The notes: generated by a model from the sequence alone, not told the origin. A stretch of 64,000 nucleotides of DNA from Gnetum montanum (GCA_015680685.1 MNCI01004050.1:1094718-1158717), one strand, 5' to 3'. Shown: positions 34,610-45,626, counted from the first letter of the stretch. Numbers and translations are program-made.

Positions 34610-35611
34610 GTAGCCATTAAGGGTTCATCATCTTGATCAAGTTTGTGTGCTCGATTGTAATAATGCCCCCTTCTGTGCTCATCCCTTTCATGATCTCTAC
34701 GTATTTTCTATTTGTACTCTTCATCTTCTAAATAAGAATGTCTTGAATGATAGTCATAATGGTCATGAGTCCTTTTCCCTTCCCTATCATGATCCTTGTA
34801 CCTTTGCCTCCTTCTATCAGAGTCCTCTAATGATCATGAGGATGTGGATGAGGCAATAGAAGAATGGTGTTAGCTTGTCCTCCTTCTATGACTCTAATGT
34901 TCTTCTTTGTGAGATCTAGCAAGAACTCTTGGCCTTAAGTCTTGCTTTTTCCTTGAGTCTTTTGCCTCCCATCTAAGTGTCTCTGCTAAGTTAGAGCGTG
35001 ATTGATGCTTGATAGGTTCCTCTAATCAGATGATAGGTGTTTGTAAATGGAAATCATGGTTCTAGTGGAGTTGCTCAACTGTGAATTCATCTCCATCAAG
35101 CTCTTCCAAGACAACAAAAGAGTTGACCTTTTTTCCTTTATTCTGATCATGCCTGGCCTCCATGACATTGTCTCTTCATAACTTCTCCTTAGTGGGCTCA
35201 TAGGATCTAGTCATGTGTTTGGTCACATGATACTCTCCAAGTGCTTCTCTCAATTTCATCCCCTTGATACTAGTTTGGAGAATGATGTTTTGGTGGTAGA
35301 ACAATGTTCCCTTGAAGATCTCTCCACCTTAATTAGCCATCCTAATGAAAGATGAAGGTGAAATTAGGATAATAAAGATTGTGATCAGCATATGAGATCC
35401 TTGTCTGCATTAGCATACTCTAATCTTCTTCTTTTTCGATTCTGTCACTACTTATCTGTAGTTCCTTGGTAGGTGATAATGTATCCTTGCTTGAAGCCAT
35501 GTTGTGGTTTGAGACATTTGTTTAAGTACGCTTGTTTTAGAGTTATGAGTTTTAGCGTCGAGTTCTGATACAACAAACTTCGTGAAATCAATTACTTGGC
35601 ATACATTGACT
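34610..35611 (-). other. Gag N-terminal/leader region of element C
   Basis: Minus-strand sequence corresponding to the low-complexity N-terminal third of gag and the leader in element B (compare 13931-15000). It is broken by stops. Plus-strand ORFs here are antisense. Confidence 0.5.
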
Positions 35612-35632
35612 TGTCCCCAGCAACAGAGCCAA

Positions 35633-36497
35633 TGATGAGTGGTGGAGTAATCCAACACCGAACCATATAAGTCACAAGCGTTCATGCGTGACCAAATCAT
35701 AATCCATGGAAAAACCAATGTTAATATGCTAGTAATTGGTTTAACTTCGTGATCATCATCTTCCCAAGTGGAGCTAGTGAAATCTGACTGTATGGTTTAG
35801 CTCTCTGTGAGGTATGAGATAAGTAATGTTTGGCCCATTTGGCTCATAACATACATGATGAATATAAACGTGAATTCTAAACTAAGTAAAAAAAATAACG
35901 AATTTGGTCTATCCTAGTGCAATGAGTATCTATTCTTAATCTTCCATACACCCCTTGGGCTTCCTGTAACTACCACTGCGATACCAAGTGTACCGCTACT
36001 AAGCGTACCAAGCTATAGCATTACTGGGTTACCAAGCAATTATGCTTAAGTGCTCGAGATTGGTCGTACTCATTCCGCTTAATATGAACATGTAAAAGTA
36101 AAGTGCTTTAGAAAGTAAATCATTAAGCTAGAAAATAGTAACAAAATTATTCTAAGTGTAAACAGTAAATCTAGGAGAATCCTACAATAGTGGGAAATAG
36201 CTTGATCTTTATTTCTAGTCACACTTGTGCCCAAATACAAAATACTTGAATAAAGATGTCATTCACTAATTCACACTATATCACAGGCATTCACGAAAAT
36301 AAACTACAAAAGTTTTAATAAGGGTGGACAAAATTGTGTGTTGAACCGTGCACCTAAGTGTCATATTTATAGGTTGGCACATGTTCTACAATATTGAGTA
36401 TCTGATCTCGTAGCTTGTGCTCCGATATTGGATACATGATATCGCAACTCTGATATCAGATACTCAATATTGTAGCTTATAAAAATTCATCTTATCA
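35633..36497 (-). repeat. 5' LTR of element C
   Basis: 865 bp. Reverse complement runs TGATAAGATG ... ACTCATCA. It carries an array of GATATC/AATATT palindromes (36395-36475) and a TATA box (36364-36371 as TATTTATA on plus), in the same order as in A and B. Confidence 0.8.
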
Positions 36498-38447
36498 ACA
36501 ACCTAGAAGAGTCATTCATCCACTACTTATTCACTTGTTTGTGTTTTCATAGTTCTTAGGCTTGGCAAAGCTCATATTTTCTTGGTTTTGAATCAAGATT
36601 CAATAAAGTTATATTTAGCAATACTCTCAACTTCAAGGATTTTGGCTTCACACTAGAGTTGCTTTCATCCCTTTGTTCTTTATAACCTTTTAAAATTTCT
36701 AGAGGTTTTTCCACTAACGTTCTCCCTTCATCTACTCAAGGTGACATCATTCAAGAGCTCATGCTTCAACTACAATAACGAATGTACACCAATTTTCTTC
36801 TTCTTTTTGTTTATAAAAAAATTTTTCTTTTCTTTTTGTTTATAAAAAGTATTGTTTTTAACCAATGGCCTCAACATTTCACAGGAAATCCGCACTCTAT
36901 GGTCTTCAGTAGATGGTCATTTCACTGAAAATCCACATTATAAACCAAGACCTAATCAAGTTTTGCACCTTATACTTTTGTTTAATTATTGTGAATGAAA
37001 TATTATTTAAAATTACCAAACTACCAATCATGAATGAAATATTATTTAGCATTACCGAACTACAATAAGTAGTTTCCCCACCCAATAAAACTAAGAATAT
37101 TAAACTTAAAATGTCCTTAATTTCTAAAAATAGAGATTTAGAGGATTCTAACCCTATATTATTTAGGTTTCAATTTTAACCCTTAAGATTTATATGTTTC
37201 TCGCTACTTTATTTCCAAATTTAAAAAACGAATTTGTTTTAACCATCACCCTGCCCATCCAATTCCAACCATGCTAGCATGAATGTCTTGCAACATCATT
37301 ACTTTATATCTGAATCTGAAAAAAGTTGATTTTGGTTTCAGAGTTACCCTTCCCATCCTGCTTGCGACAAATATCTTGCAACATCATAATTATATATAAA
37401 CTCTATACGGAGAATTTAAAGACGTTTCGGCTCATTTTTTCATGAAATCGTCTCGTATATATCGATCTAATCCAGTCGAGCGCGTATGGTCTTTTGACCA
37501 ATGTACCTTAAGGACTGTTGAGAAGAGAAGATTCAGACAACACACAACACTGTATACTCTGTTTCAAACTCACGATCTCAGCCAAAAAATTTTCATTTAA
37601 AAGCAATTTCAGGCAAAAACTCAACTCTGCTAACAAAAAAGCTTCATAAAATACGTAGCACATTTAAGACCAACAAAGCTCAAATTATTGAGAAAAAAAA
37701 TAATGCCTGCATGATATCCTCATTAGCAGGTCAACTTCATCCCACTATCGTAACAACAAAAGAACAGTTTCCAGCTTTACATTTTGTATGTTTGTCTCCG
37801 AAGCGAAGAATGAATGATTGGACTGAAATACTCAAAACCTAACGAGGAAAGGTCTTTTCGACATACATGTAAACTCAGAAGCCAGTTATGGAGACTGAAA
37901 CACAGAACATACATCCTTTTCTCAGCTTGTCTAACATAAACATAAACATAGTGACATTTGAGAAGGAAATTCATGGTAGAATTTAAAAATGTCTATTAAC
38001 TGCAGTATAAACTGATGTGAAGGTAAAATCAACCTAAGTATAATTTTATTGAAGTTGGTTTTTTCCATACCCACAAGGAAAGTGTTTTCTTATAAACATT
38101 GATGCCAAAGTATGAATATGCTCCCCTCAGGGAGTTTCCCTTTCTCTTGTTTGTTATTGCCCGTGAACCGGCCAGAAATTGAAATTTTCCTTTATAACAC
38201 ATGAAGCTACAGGTTATTGGCGCATCGAAACATAATGCACCGAACCGGACATAAAATTCCAATGAACAAGGTCCTGCAAAAGATGGTAAAGGTTTAACCT
38301 GCAAAGCTAATGGTTAAATCTCCCTTCAAAAGTATTGACATTTAGGATTTCATTGATGTGAAGCACAAGTCATACAACTATGCAAAGGAGTTGATTTACA
38401 AAGAGCAATATATCGTTTCGGGATGGTGAATTAATAGAACCTTGGAT
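36498..38447. other. No gene recognised; 3' flank of the kinase locus
   Basis: AT-rich sequence between element C and the last kinase exon. Part of the right-hand side may be the former 3' UTR of the minus-strand kinase gene. Only short ORFs are present. Confidence 0.4.
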
Positions 38448-38647
38448 TTAACCATAATGAACTTGTGCATGGTGACTTTGACCCCTTGCATGTAATGAAG
38501 TCGCTGTTGATCGCAATCGATTAGCAATCTCTGTAAACGACGGTCTGACTGCAGGATCAGCTGACCAGCACTGCTCCATTAATGCCCTCCACGCAGGATC
38601 ACACCAACTTGGCACAGGTGGGCGTAAGGTATTGTTAACAATGCCCC
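38448..38647 (-). pseudogene. Kinase locus, last coding exon (kinase C-lobe end)
   Basis: Starts after TTTCAG and encodes [44 protein letters not shown], and a short tail ending VHYG before TAA at 38448-38450. The invariant C-lobe Arg (VRPSF) is kept. This exon has no lesion. Confidence 0.88.
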
Positions 38648-38722
38648 CTGAAAATGTTGTGTTAGTGAGACCTCTGCAACACCATATCTTAAATACTTTT
38701 TAAGTTGTTAAAAACTGAATAC

Positions 38723-38810
38723 CAATTATTGCTCCATAATACATATTTGCGTATGTTTCTTCCCCAGTGAGCAGTTCCCACATTACTATTCCAAAAGAAA
38801 ACACATCAAC
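38723..38810 (-). pseudogene. Kinase locus, exon with subdomain IX
   Basis: Flanked by CTACAG and GTATTC. Encodes [20 protein letters not shown] and [10 protein letters not shown], kinase subdomain IX with the invariant Asp. The open frame joins the last exon in phase to give IIGGIVNN. Confidence 0.85.
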
Positions 38811-38893
38811 CTGTAGAAACCAATATTAATTTTTGTAAGTTAATGTAGCTGAAATCAAAATAGGTAGCAGTCAAAAGAAGAAATCTATTTCAC

Positions 38894-39016
38894 CTTTTCA
38901 GAGACCATGCTGTTGCTTCCATTGAGCAGTTCTGGAGCCATTCAAGGAAGGGTTCCTCTCACTCCACCAGAAACTAGGGTATGCTGCTTAACTGTCGAAA
39001 GCCCCAAATCTCCAAC
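38894..39016 (-). pseudogene. Kinase locus, activation-segment exon with stop
   Basis: Flanked by TTTAG and GTGAAA. Encodes VGDLGLSTVKQHTLVSGGVR, GTLP, then TGA (38942-38944) where the family has Trp, then MAPELLNGSNSMVSEK. The Mg-binding motif is DLG, which is normal for this Raf subgroup, and the APE motif is kept. Confidence 0.87.
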
Positions 39017-39318
39017 CTAAAGTGAATCACATCAATAGAAAATCATAGTGTTTCCATCATATTCAACAATATTTTAACACGATATCAAAAGGTTAGTAAA
39101 GGAGCTGTCGTGCAGGTGAAGTTAAGAAACACCATCAGCAAGGGACATCTCATGCCACGTGGCCCCCAAAGCATGGGGAGGTAGCAAGCAACTATCAACC
39201 CTCGTCCCCATTCACAGGGCAAAAAACTGAAACTCGGCTCCTAAGGATGAAGCAAAAACCTGCAACCAAAAAAAAGTGCAAAAAAAGAGGCGGACGGTCG
39301 TACAAAGGAAATCCGTAC

Positions 39319-39465
39319 CTTGCATACAGGTCATTGTGAATCCCTCATATTGAGCAGTAAATTTTCACACTTCAAGTCAAAGTGCACAATATTTTTAGAG
39401 TGCAAGTACTCCATTCCAAAAGCAGCATCCATTGTAATCAACCATCATTTCGACGGTCAATCGAC
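39319..39465 (-). pseudogene. Kinase locus, catalytic-loop exon with frameshift and stop
   Basis: Flanked by GTCAG and GTACGG. Encodes SIDRR, then a 1-bp loss, then [33 protein letters not shown], a TGA (39331-39333) in place of Arg, and PVCK. The HFDLKCEN catalytic loop typical of Raf-like kinases is intact in one frame. Confidence 0.86.
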
Positions 39466-39541
39466 CTGACAAAACCACGTGAAATATTGTTTTACTTTAA
39501 TTTAGATCAGAGGTGATGAATGATACGTACAAGAGGCATAC

Positions 39542-39716
39542 CTATCTTTCCTTTGCAAAACCTGCTTGAGTGAACCATTTACCATATATTCTGTCACTGT
39601 GGCCAGAGTTCCACCAGGTCCATCTGGTACAACACCGTACAATGCTACAACATTAGGATGGTGCAATTGGGCTTCTTTCCAAGAGTCAATTGGGCTTCTT
39701 TCCAAGAGTCAGCTCT
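39542..39716 (-). pseudogene. Kinase locus, alpha-C exon with 23-bp tandem duplication
   Basis: Encodes RADSWKEAQ, then a perfect second copy of 23 bp (units 39664-39686 and 39687-39709) that shifts the frame, then [42 protein letters not shown] before GTATGC. SWKEA corresponds to the helix-C Glu. The start is uncertain by a few bases because several AGAG acceptors overlap. Confidence 0.85.
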
Positions 39717-39761
39717 CTCTGGTACAAAACAACTCCAAATATCACCGAATGGCCAATATGC

Positions 39762-41431
39762 TGTTGATGCGTAAATTTTGGATACGCGAACACCTGTGAA
39801 AACTCGTTGTAGGAGGCTATCGCCTAGGGCGCCTCCCGTATAGGTACGAAACCCGAGAATAGTCTCAGCTGAAAAGGGCAATGTGACAGAACTTTAATAA
39901 CAATATTTAAAACAAAATAAAAGAATAAAAGCTTAGATTTGATGTTGGAAACTTAAAATAATCTGGGCAATTTGCAAAATGATGAATAATTCAAATATTC
40001 AAATTTTTATATGTCCCACTGTTGCAGATGCAAGCGGAGTGGCGAGCAAACCGGCAGGCAACGGGAGCAGTGATGCGGCAGCAGGCGAGACAGAGGGGTG
40101 GCGACAGCAAAGCGAGGTGCGGCAAGCAGGAAACAGCAACGCGGCAAAGGCAGCACAACGTCAGCGACGGGAGCACAGAGGGTGGTGGCGAGCGCAGAGG
40201 CCACGTGCAGCAGTGCGGGGAATGCACAGCAGAAACAGCAACCCATGCAACGCGGCAGCGGAGGAGACAGTAACAGGTCGCTGTTTCGTGTGCGGTCGGG
40301 GCAAAGAAGGAAAATCAGCGGCGGTAGCAGCAGAAAACAGCACAGTGGCAGGCAGCGCGGGAGTCAGCGATGCGTGGTGGCAGTGGAGACAGCGCGGCAG
40401 GCCACGTGGGAGAGACAGCACGGCGATGCAGTAGATACGGGACAGCAAGGCGGCAGGACAGAACAGTAACGCAGCAAGGGCAAGAGAAAACATGGCAGCA
40501 CGGAGGACAGGAACAGCAGAATCAGCAACCCGGCGTCAACGCGGCTTCAGGCAGTGACGCAGTAGCACAGGAGTGGCAGATGCGGTGAGCGCAGGAGCAC
40601 AGAAACAGCGTCGCAGGCAGAGAGACCAGCACGGCAGGCAGCGGTGACGCGGAGCGGGAGTAGCGAATGAGGTGGCAGTAGGAGTGCAGAGCGAGGTGGC
40701 AACGGCAGAAACAGCAACGCAGCAGGCACAGGAGGCAGCGATGCGGTGTGCATGCATCAGCAGCACAGAACAGATCTGGCCTACGGGAGAAGCATCGAAC
40801 AGGTAGCGTTGCGCGGCGGCAGAAGAACAGATGGCACGGCAGCAGACAGACCGATGTGGAGGAAGACAGAGGAAGAACAGCAGTTGCGGATAGCAGCAGA
40901 ACAGGAAACCGCGGGCGCTTCTTCTTCAAGTGCGTGACTGAGAGAAGAGTCAGATCTGCGTGGACAGGGTAGGATCTGGCCAAGGAGCACCGAACTGGTA
41001 TGAACAGGGCCCTATCAGCCTGCTCGCGAAGCCTTCCTCCCCCCTGAAGGATCTCCTCCCTCCCTGTTTTATAGCGGCTGTCGGAGGGAGAAGAAACCTA
41101 ACCCTAAGTGCAGCCGCCCTTCCACGTCAACCGCACGAGCCACCTAAAATAAAACACAAGGAAGTAAGGTTTAAGTTCATACTTTATTTTATTTTAAAAG
41201 GCACAGGTTGGTTTATTTTTATTTTTAAATTTTAGGGGTGGGTGATGTCCTATTTATTCCTTTAAAATCTATTTTAAACGGGCTAATGAAGCCCACTAGC
41301 ACGTGGACAATGGCTATGTGCAACCTCATGGTCTTCTATTTTTTTAATTTTCAAAATTTTATATTTATCGTTATAATTTAATTGGTTCAAACAAGGCCCT
41401 ATGCCTAGCATGGGTGAAGTTGGTCACAACA
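39762..41431 (-). repeat. LTR of element F (3' LTR in coding sense)
   Basis: 1670 bp. On the minus strand it has a CTATAAAAC TATA box (41066-41074), with a TTAGGGTTAGGTTT telomere-like box next to it (41094-41107). A GC-rich, purine-skewed block of about 1 kb (40020-41040) follows. Confidence 0.9.
41066..41107 (-). promoter_or_regulatory. LTR promoter of element F: telo-box and TATA
   Basis: Reading minus, TTAGGGTTAGGTTT (41107-41094) is followed 19 bases later by CTATAAAAC (41074-41066). The same pair occurs in the other LTR (47292-47279, 47259-47251) and in the solo LTR (54315-54301, 54293-54287). Confidence 0.6.
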
Positions 41432-41444
41432 CTTAGCCCCCAAA
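41432..41444 (-). other. Polypurine tract of element F
   Basis: Minus strand TTTGGGGGCTAAG abuts the 3' LTR start TGTTGTG, the position expected for the plus-strand primer. Confidence 0.6.
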
Positions 41445-42733
41445 CTATAGATTGCATGCAAGTGCAAGGACTAGAAAATTTTAAATGAAAATGCAAATGG
41501 TGGGGAAAACAAGAACAACATAAAACAAGAAATGCAATTTTGAAAATAAACTATAATGTTCTAAACATGATCAAAATAACCAAAGAATCAAAAGAGACAC
41601 CGACATAGGCCATACAAACAACCATTAAAATCTAATTTATTGGTATTTAGACTTATAGATATATATATGTGTAATTATATATATATATAGATAAGCTCTG
41701 ATCCTCAATATTCTCACAAGGTAACAGAAAAGGTATGCCGACTATTTTGAGCAAGTGACTTATACAAAACTTAATGAGGAGGATGAGCTAAAACTCATGT
41801 TAGATCATAGTAGGCCACAACTTTCAGATTTTTCCTTGGTTTCTTTTTTTTTCTTTTTTTCACTTTTTTCTTCTTTTTTTGTCTTTTTCACTTTTTGAAA
41901 AACTTAAACTTAAAAGGGGGAATGGAGGTTAGGGTGAGGATTGCTGCCGGACCCCATCACACTCAAGAACTTATTACACTGCCAATGAACACAGTCCTCA
42001 TTTTTTTGTTTTGTTTTTAAGGAAAATTTGCTCATGGTGTACTTCATTCTTGAGGTAGGAATTCCAACACAAGTCTGGTCGATTAGCTGCACTGCCAAAG
42101 AGCATGGTCCTTTTGGAAACTTTGCCCATGGTGCAGTTCAACCCTCGTGCATGTGCTTTTGATTGGTGGCATCATAGCAGGTCTCCTGGGTGGCTAAGGG
42201 TTCTCAAGTAGAAATGAACACACTTCACCCTGTTGTTCACAGGATAGCCATGGATCATCATACCTGAGGGCTTGGGCTTATGAGAGGAAAGAATGGAATT
42301 TGCCAAGGTCACCTAATAATTATGACTAACCACTCTCCAACATCGCATATCCTACACTCACATAATCATGATGATAGCATGATAAGTTTGTATAAATCAA
42401 ATGCTCCATAATCAAACATAACAAATAAACTGAAACCTTGAAATCAATCGAAAAGAGTTACAGTGTAAAATATAAAGTGGATTTTATAGCATTATATCAT
42501 AGTCATAGTAATAGTAAATTATATCATACCTACATTATTTTTCAATAGTGTTAAGATGGCCCAAAATCGAGTAACTCAAACGACCAATGATTATTAAAAT
42601 CATATAAAGAACACAATAATCAAAACAATATGCTAAGAAGGAAATGATGAAATGCAAGTAAAATATGAAAATGCAATAATATACATATGAAATGCAATGA
42701 AAAAGGGGAAGAAAACGTGCAACTAAGAATCTA
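41445..42733 (-). other. Non-coding 3' part of element F internal region
   Basis: AT-rich stretch between the integrase tail and the polypurine tract, with a TA microsatellite (41660-41690) and a CT/T-rich run (41838-41895). No coding frame was found. The minus ORF at 41910-42098 has no recognisable features. Confidence 0.5.
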
Positions 42734-43058
42734 CCAGATGCCCACGTGGGGTACCTGAGTAGAAATGTTTTAAATGAAATGCATTAAAATTCCTGTTCAA
42801 CCTATATCCTTGCAAATCAGCAATCTTAAACACATTAGGGGCAGTGATGTCTACAATTTGGAATGGGCCCGACCACATAGGTGAAAACTTAGTTTGAGGA
42901 CCAGTCTGAGGACCAGTCTGACCAGATGCTCTATCTCTCTTGAGGACTAGATCACCTACTTGAAAATTTTTAGGAGCATATTTTTTATTGAACCGTCTTT
43001 TGACAATTTGTTGATGCTTAAGATTATGAAAATCAAGACCTACTTTTACCTTGCTTGA
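42734..43058 (-). pseudogene. Integrase C-terminal (GPF/GPY-type) tail of element F
   Basis: Follows the gag-protease stop TGA in the same frame. Reads VGLDFHNLKHQQIVKRRFNK, NFQVGDLVLKRDRASG, a short GPQT duplication, KFSPMWSGPFQIVDITAPNV, FKIADLQGYRLNRNFNAFHL, and ends with TAG at about 42734. The VGDLVLK...MWSGPF pattern is the C-terminal domain of gypsy integrases. The catalytic core is absent, so this is the remnant of an internal deletion that brought it next to protease. Confidence 0.75.
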
Positions 43059-44723
43059 TCATTTTCTATAAAGTTTTTCCTTAATATAAGTTTTAATGAT
43101 AGGTCTAGGTCTTCGTGGGTCATTAGATATAGTTTTTCCAGGAGAATGTTTCATGGATGTATTGTTAAAATTTAGCACACCTTCAAACATTTTAAGAGGT
43201 AAGGTTTTATTTATATCTTTGTCTTCCCCTAAAGGTAGTGGATCACTTAGACAAAATCCATCGTGTTGTTGATAAGGTAAGGTGTCTCCATAGTTTTCTT
43301 CACCTTCCCTATAACTTTGATAGGATTTGATAGAGCCTGCATAAGAGATAGGACTTTTTGTAGCTCCACTTACATAGTCATTTTCAACACATTCACTACA
43401 CTCAACCTCAATAACCCCAACATAAAGATTAGTATTTCGATCTTCCAAAGATTGGTTTTGTTGATCCAAGTTTGTTACTACTTGTTTGTAGAAGGGTTCT
43501 TGGGGTATAGTCATGTATTCAGATTTTCCTTTGATAGGGATCAATAATTCCGAGAAATCTGACCTAAAGAAGCCCCCAAACTTAGCTCCAAAAGTTCTAG
43601 ATAAGAGCACACCATATGTGGGTTTCATGTCAACTACTAGGATGTCTGTATAACATGTAAATGTATGGTATTTCTTAAGTTGTACTTTTAATCCTTTTAA
43701 TAACCCTACTACAGGTACGCTAGATCCATCAAGTTGAATTACACTTTTAGTTTGTGGTATCATTTGTGCTCCTAAGGTGTTACAAATGTCAAGAGGCATA
43801 ACACTAACAGTTGCACCTGAATCCATTAAACAGTTATGGACATTCTTTCCTAAAATAATCAAAGTGGTTAGGAAAGGGGGATGATCCTTTTTGCTAGACA
43901 TAGAATTATCCATGTTTTGTACTGGTAACGTGTTAGGACTTTCTGCAAAGTGAACATGCCTTTCGGGAATTGGGGATTTTTCTCTTTGGGCTACAGGTGT
44001 ATGAACCATATCCCGAATCACTTCTTTCATTTCGTTAAAGTGTAGAAGGTCATACATCGAAATGTTGGCTTTCACTCTTTTTAAGTCCTCAACCAAATCA
44101 TAATTCTTAGGTTCATCTTTGGCTTCTTGTTGAGATGGAACTCTCCTAAGTACAGATGGGGGGTTTGGTTGTTGTGGGGCAATTACTTGGGATGACCCAG
44201 ATTGATTGTTTCCATTGTTTTGACTAGGAACTCTTTTGTTTGGAGGTGTATAGAAATTGTTTCTAGTTTGTCGTTGTGTAGCATTCATAATGTCACTGAT
44301 TTTACGGTAGCGAGTGTTGTGTGGGTTAGGGTCGCCTACCATGACTTGTTCTAATGAGGAAACCTCTTCATTTTCTGTCTCATGAGGTACATCAAGAACC
44401 ATGATAGGGGCTTTTCCATTTTGTTGCCCTTGGGTGTTGTCACCATACAATGCCATGAATTGAGGACAAGTTTTTTCAAAATGTTGCCTCGTATTGTGAA
44501 GACGACAATAATCATCATTGGTTGATGCACTTGGTTGTCCTGGTTGTATAGGGCTTTTACTATTGTTTCTCTTTAACTCAACTACTTCGTTGGATAATTT
44601 TTGTAGTGAAGTAAGTATTTGGGTCATCTGATTTTGAGTTTGGGTTGGTGGTTCAACAGAATTTGATGTCCCATTTGGGTTTATGATGGATTGAATCAAG
44701 GCTTTTGATTCGTCATTGTTCAA
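43059..44723 (-). CDS. Gag C-terminal region and aspartic protease of element F
   Basis: 554 codons open. The N-terminal part is Gln/Pro/Asn-rich. It is followed by a knuckle-like CRLHNTRQHFEKTCPQF (Cys, two His, Cys) and a disordered stretch. The retroviral-type protease has NCLMDSGATVSVMPLDICNT at 43798-43860 (active-site DSGA) and VLLSRTFGAKFGGFF downstream. It ends YRK at a TGA. It would process Gag. The frame is the same as that of the upstream gag ORF, from which it is separated by one TAG at about 44743. The ATG at 44723 may therefore be an accident and the true product a Gag-Pro polyprotein. Confidence 0.8.
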   Translation of the reverse strand: MNNDESKALIQSIINPNGTSNSVEPPTQTQNQMTQILTSLQKLSNEVVELKRNNSKSPIQPGQPSASTNDDYCRLHNTRQHFEKTCPQFMALYGDNTQGQQNGKAPIMVLDVPHETENEEVSSLEQVMVGDPNPHNTRYRKISDIMNATQRQTRNNFYTPPNKRVPSQNNGNNQSGSSQVIAPQQPNPPSVLRRVPSQQEAKDEPKNYDLVEDLKRVKANISMYDLLHFNEMKEVIRDMVHTPVAQREKSPIPERHVHFAESPNTLPVQNMDNSMSSKKDHPPFLTTLIILGKNVHNCLMDSGATVSVMPLDICNTLGAQMIPQTKSVIQLDGSSVPVVGLLKGLKVQLKKYHTFTCYTDILVVDMKPTYGVLLSRTFGAKFGGFFRSDFSELLIPIKGKSEYMTIPQEPFYKQVVTNLDQQNQSLEDRNTNLYVGVIEVECSECVENDYVSGATKSPISYAGSIKSYQSYREGEENYGDTLPYQQHDGFCLSDPLPLGEDKDINKTLPLKMFEGVLNFNNTSMKHSPGKTISNDPRRPRPIIKTYIKEKLYRK

Positions 44724-44744
44724 ACCAATGTTGGATGGTAAGAA

Positions 44745-45623
44745 CTACATGGGGCCTTGTGAGTAATTACTTAAAGGTGGAGTTGATTGAAAAGGAGAAA
44801 CAACTTGAGGCATAACGTTAGGTGTTTGAAAACTTGGTAGGAGTGGGTTTGATTGCATCGGGTTGCTGACACTCATCATCTCAAATTGGGTTTGGATACT
44901 ATTCATAAGGGTTATTTGCTCTAATTCCATAGCTTTTGACATTGCGCCTTGTATTTCCATTATGTTGGGATCAGATTTGATAGCATAAGCAAAGAATTGA
45001 TCGATGGTAGAGAGATAGAAGTTGAGAATACCATCTGGTTGTGGTCGCATCTCATTTGGCACATAGGCGAGTTGATGGAGGAATCTAAGATTATAATCCC
45101 TAACGTTTTCCCTAGGTAACTTTCTTAGGCTGGTAAAATTGCTTGATGTGATGGCGGGGCTTGTAAATTTGTCAAATTGATTCAAAAACTTGTTTTTGAA
45201 TTCTTGCCATGTGTTGATAGAGGCATCAGGAAACATTAAGAACCATTGGGTTGCTTTGGTCCTAAATGTCATTACGAACACTCTGCATGCTACATCGTTA
45301 TGAATAATGTTGTGGATCCCTAATAAAGTTTCAAAACATTGTATGTGTTGACGTGCATCATTCGTAGGGGTTGAAGGATCGAAGAACAAGTTTATGTTTT
45401 GAAGGGACTTCGGTATGTCATGGTAGTTGTGAAAGTTAAAAGGATTCCTTACTAAGGGAGCTGGGGGTTGATGGGCTGCCATCTTAGTCCGCGGTTTCTT
45501 AGGAATTGAATTTGGAAAAAGTAAAGCTCGTTGTTTTCTCAAAGTAAATTGGTGAGTAGCTGGTTGACTAGGGGTAGGAGTATGAGTTCTTTGTTGAGAT
45601 ATTCCGTAAGAAAAGTCACTCAT
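44745..45623 (-). CDS. Gag of element F
   Basis: 292 codons from ATG at 45623. A Ser/Thr/Pro/Gln-rich start is followed by the retrotransposon-gag domain: NPFNFHNYHDIPKSLQNINL, RQHIQCFETLLGIHNIIHND, VMTFRTKATQWFLMFPDASI, TWQEFKNKFLNQF, SLRKLPRENVRDYNLRFLHQ, about residues 55-200. A Met/Gln-rich tail ends at an in-frame TAG. The bases just upstream of the start (45627-45767) are an assembly gap, so an earlier start cannot be excluded. It would form the particle for copying in trans. Confidence 0.82.
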   Translation of the reverse strand: MSDFSYGISQQRTHTPTPSQPATHQFTLRKQRALLFPNSIPKKPRTKMAAHQPPAPLVRNPFNFHNYHDIPKSLQNINLFFDPSTPTNDARQHIQCFETLLGIHNIIHNDVACRVFVMTFRTKATQWFLMFPDASINTWQEFKNKFLNQFDKFTSPAITSSNFTSLRKLPRENVRDYNLRFLHQLAYVPNEMRPQPDGILNFYLSTIDQFFAYAIKSDPNIMEIQGAMSKAMELEQITLMNSIQTQFEMMSVSNPMQSNPLLPSFQTPNVMPQVVSPFQSTPPLSNYSQGPM

Positions 45624-45626
45624 AAA

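Larger units (their letters stand above)
33515..36497 (-). mobile_element. Gag-only Athila/Tat-like derivative C
   Basis: Minus-oriented relative of A and B. The 5' LTR is 35633-36497, the primer-binding site lies just left of it (about 35612-35632), then partial gag (about 33960-34570), and a short stretch (33772-33950) that matches the spacer before the 3' LTR of B. A 3' LTR follows, truncated at its far end (33515-33771). Pol and ORF3 are missing. The LTR start is TGATAAGATG in the 5' copy and CGATAAGATG in the 3' copy. Confidence 0.75.

Noticed and set aside
39979-40434. 151-residue plus-strand ORF in the LTR of F, repeated at 46164-46619
   Set aside because: It lies in a GC-rich low-complexity block where all frames are open, is antisense to the element, and differs in protein sequence between copies. 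Kept as a composition finding, not as a gene.
40522-40983. Cys/Ser/Leu-rich minus-strand ORF of 153 codons in the LTR (also 46707-47192)
   Set aside because: Its composition follows from the GC-rich quasi-repeat, and no domain is recognisable.
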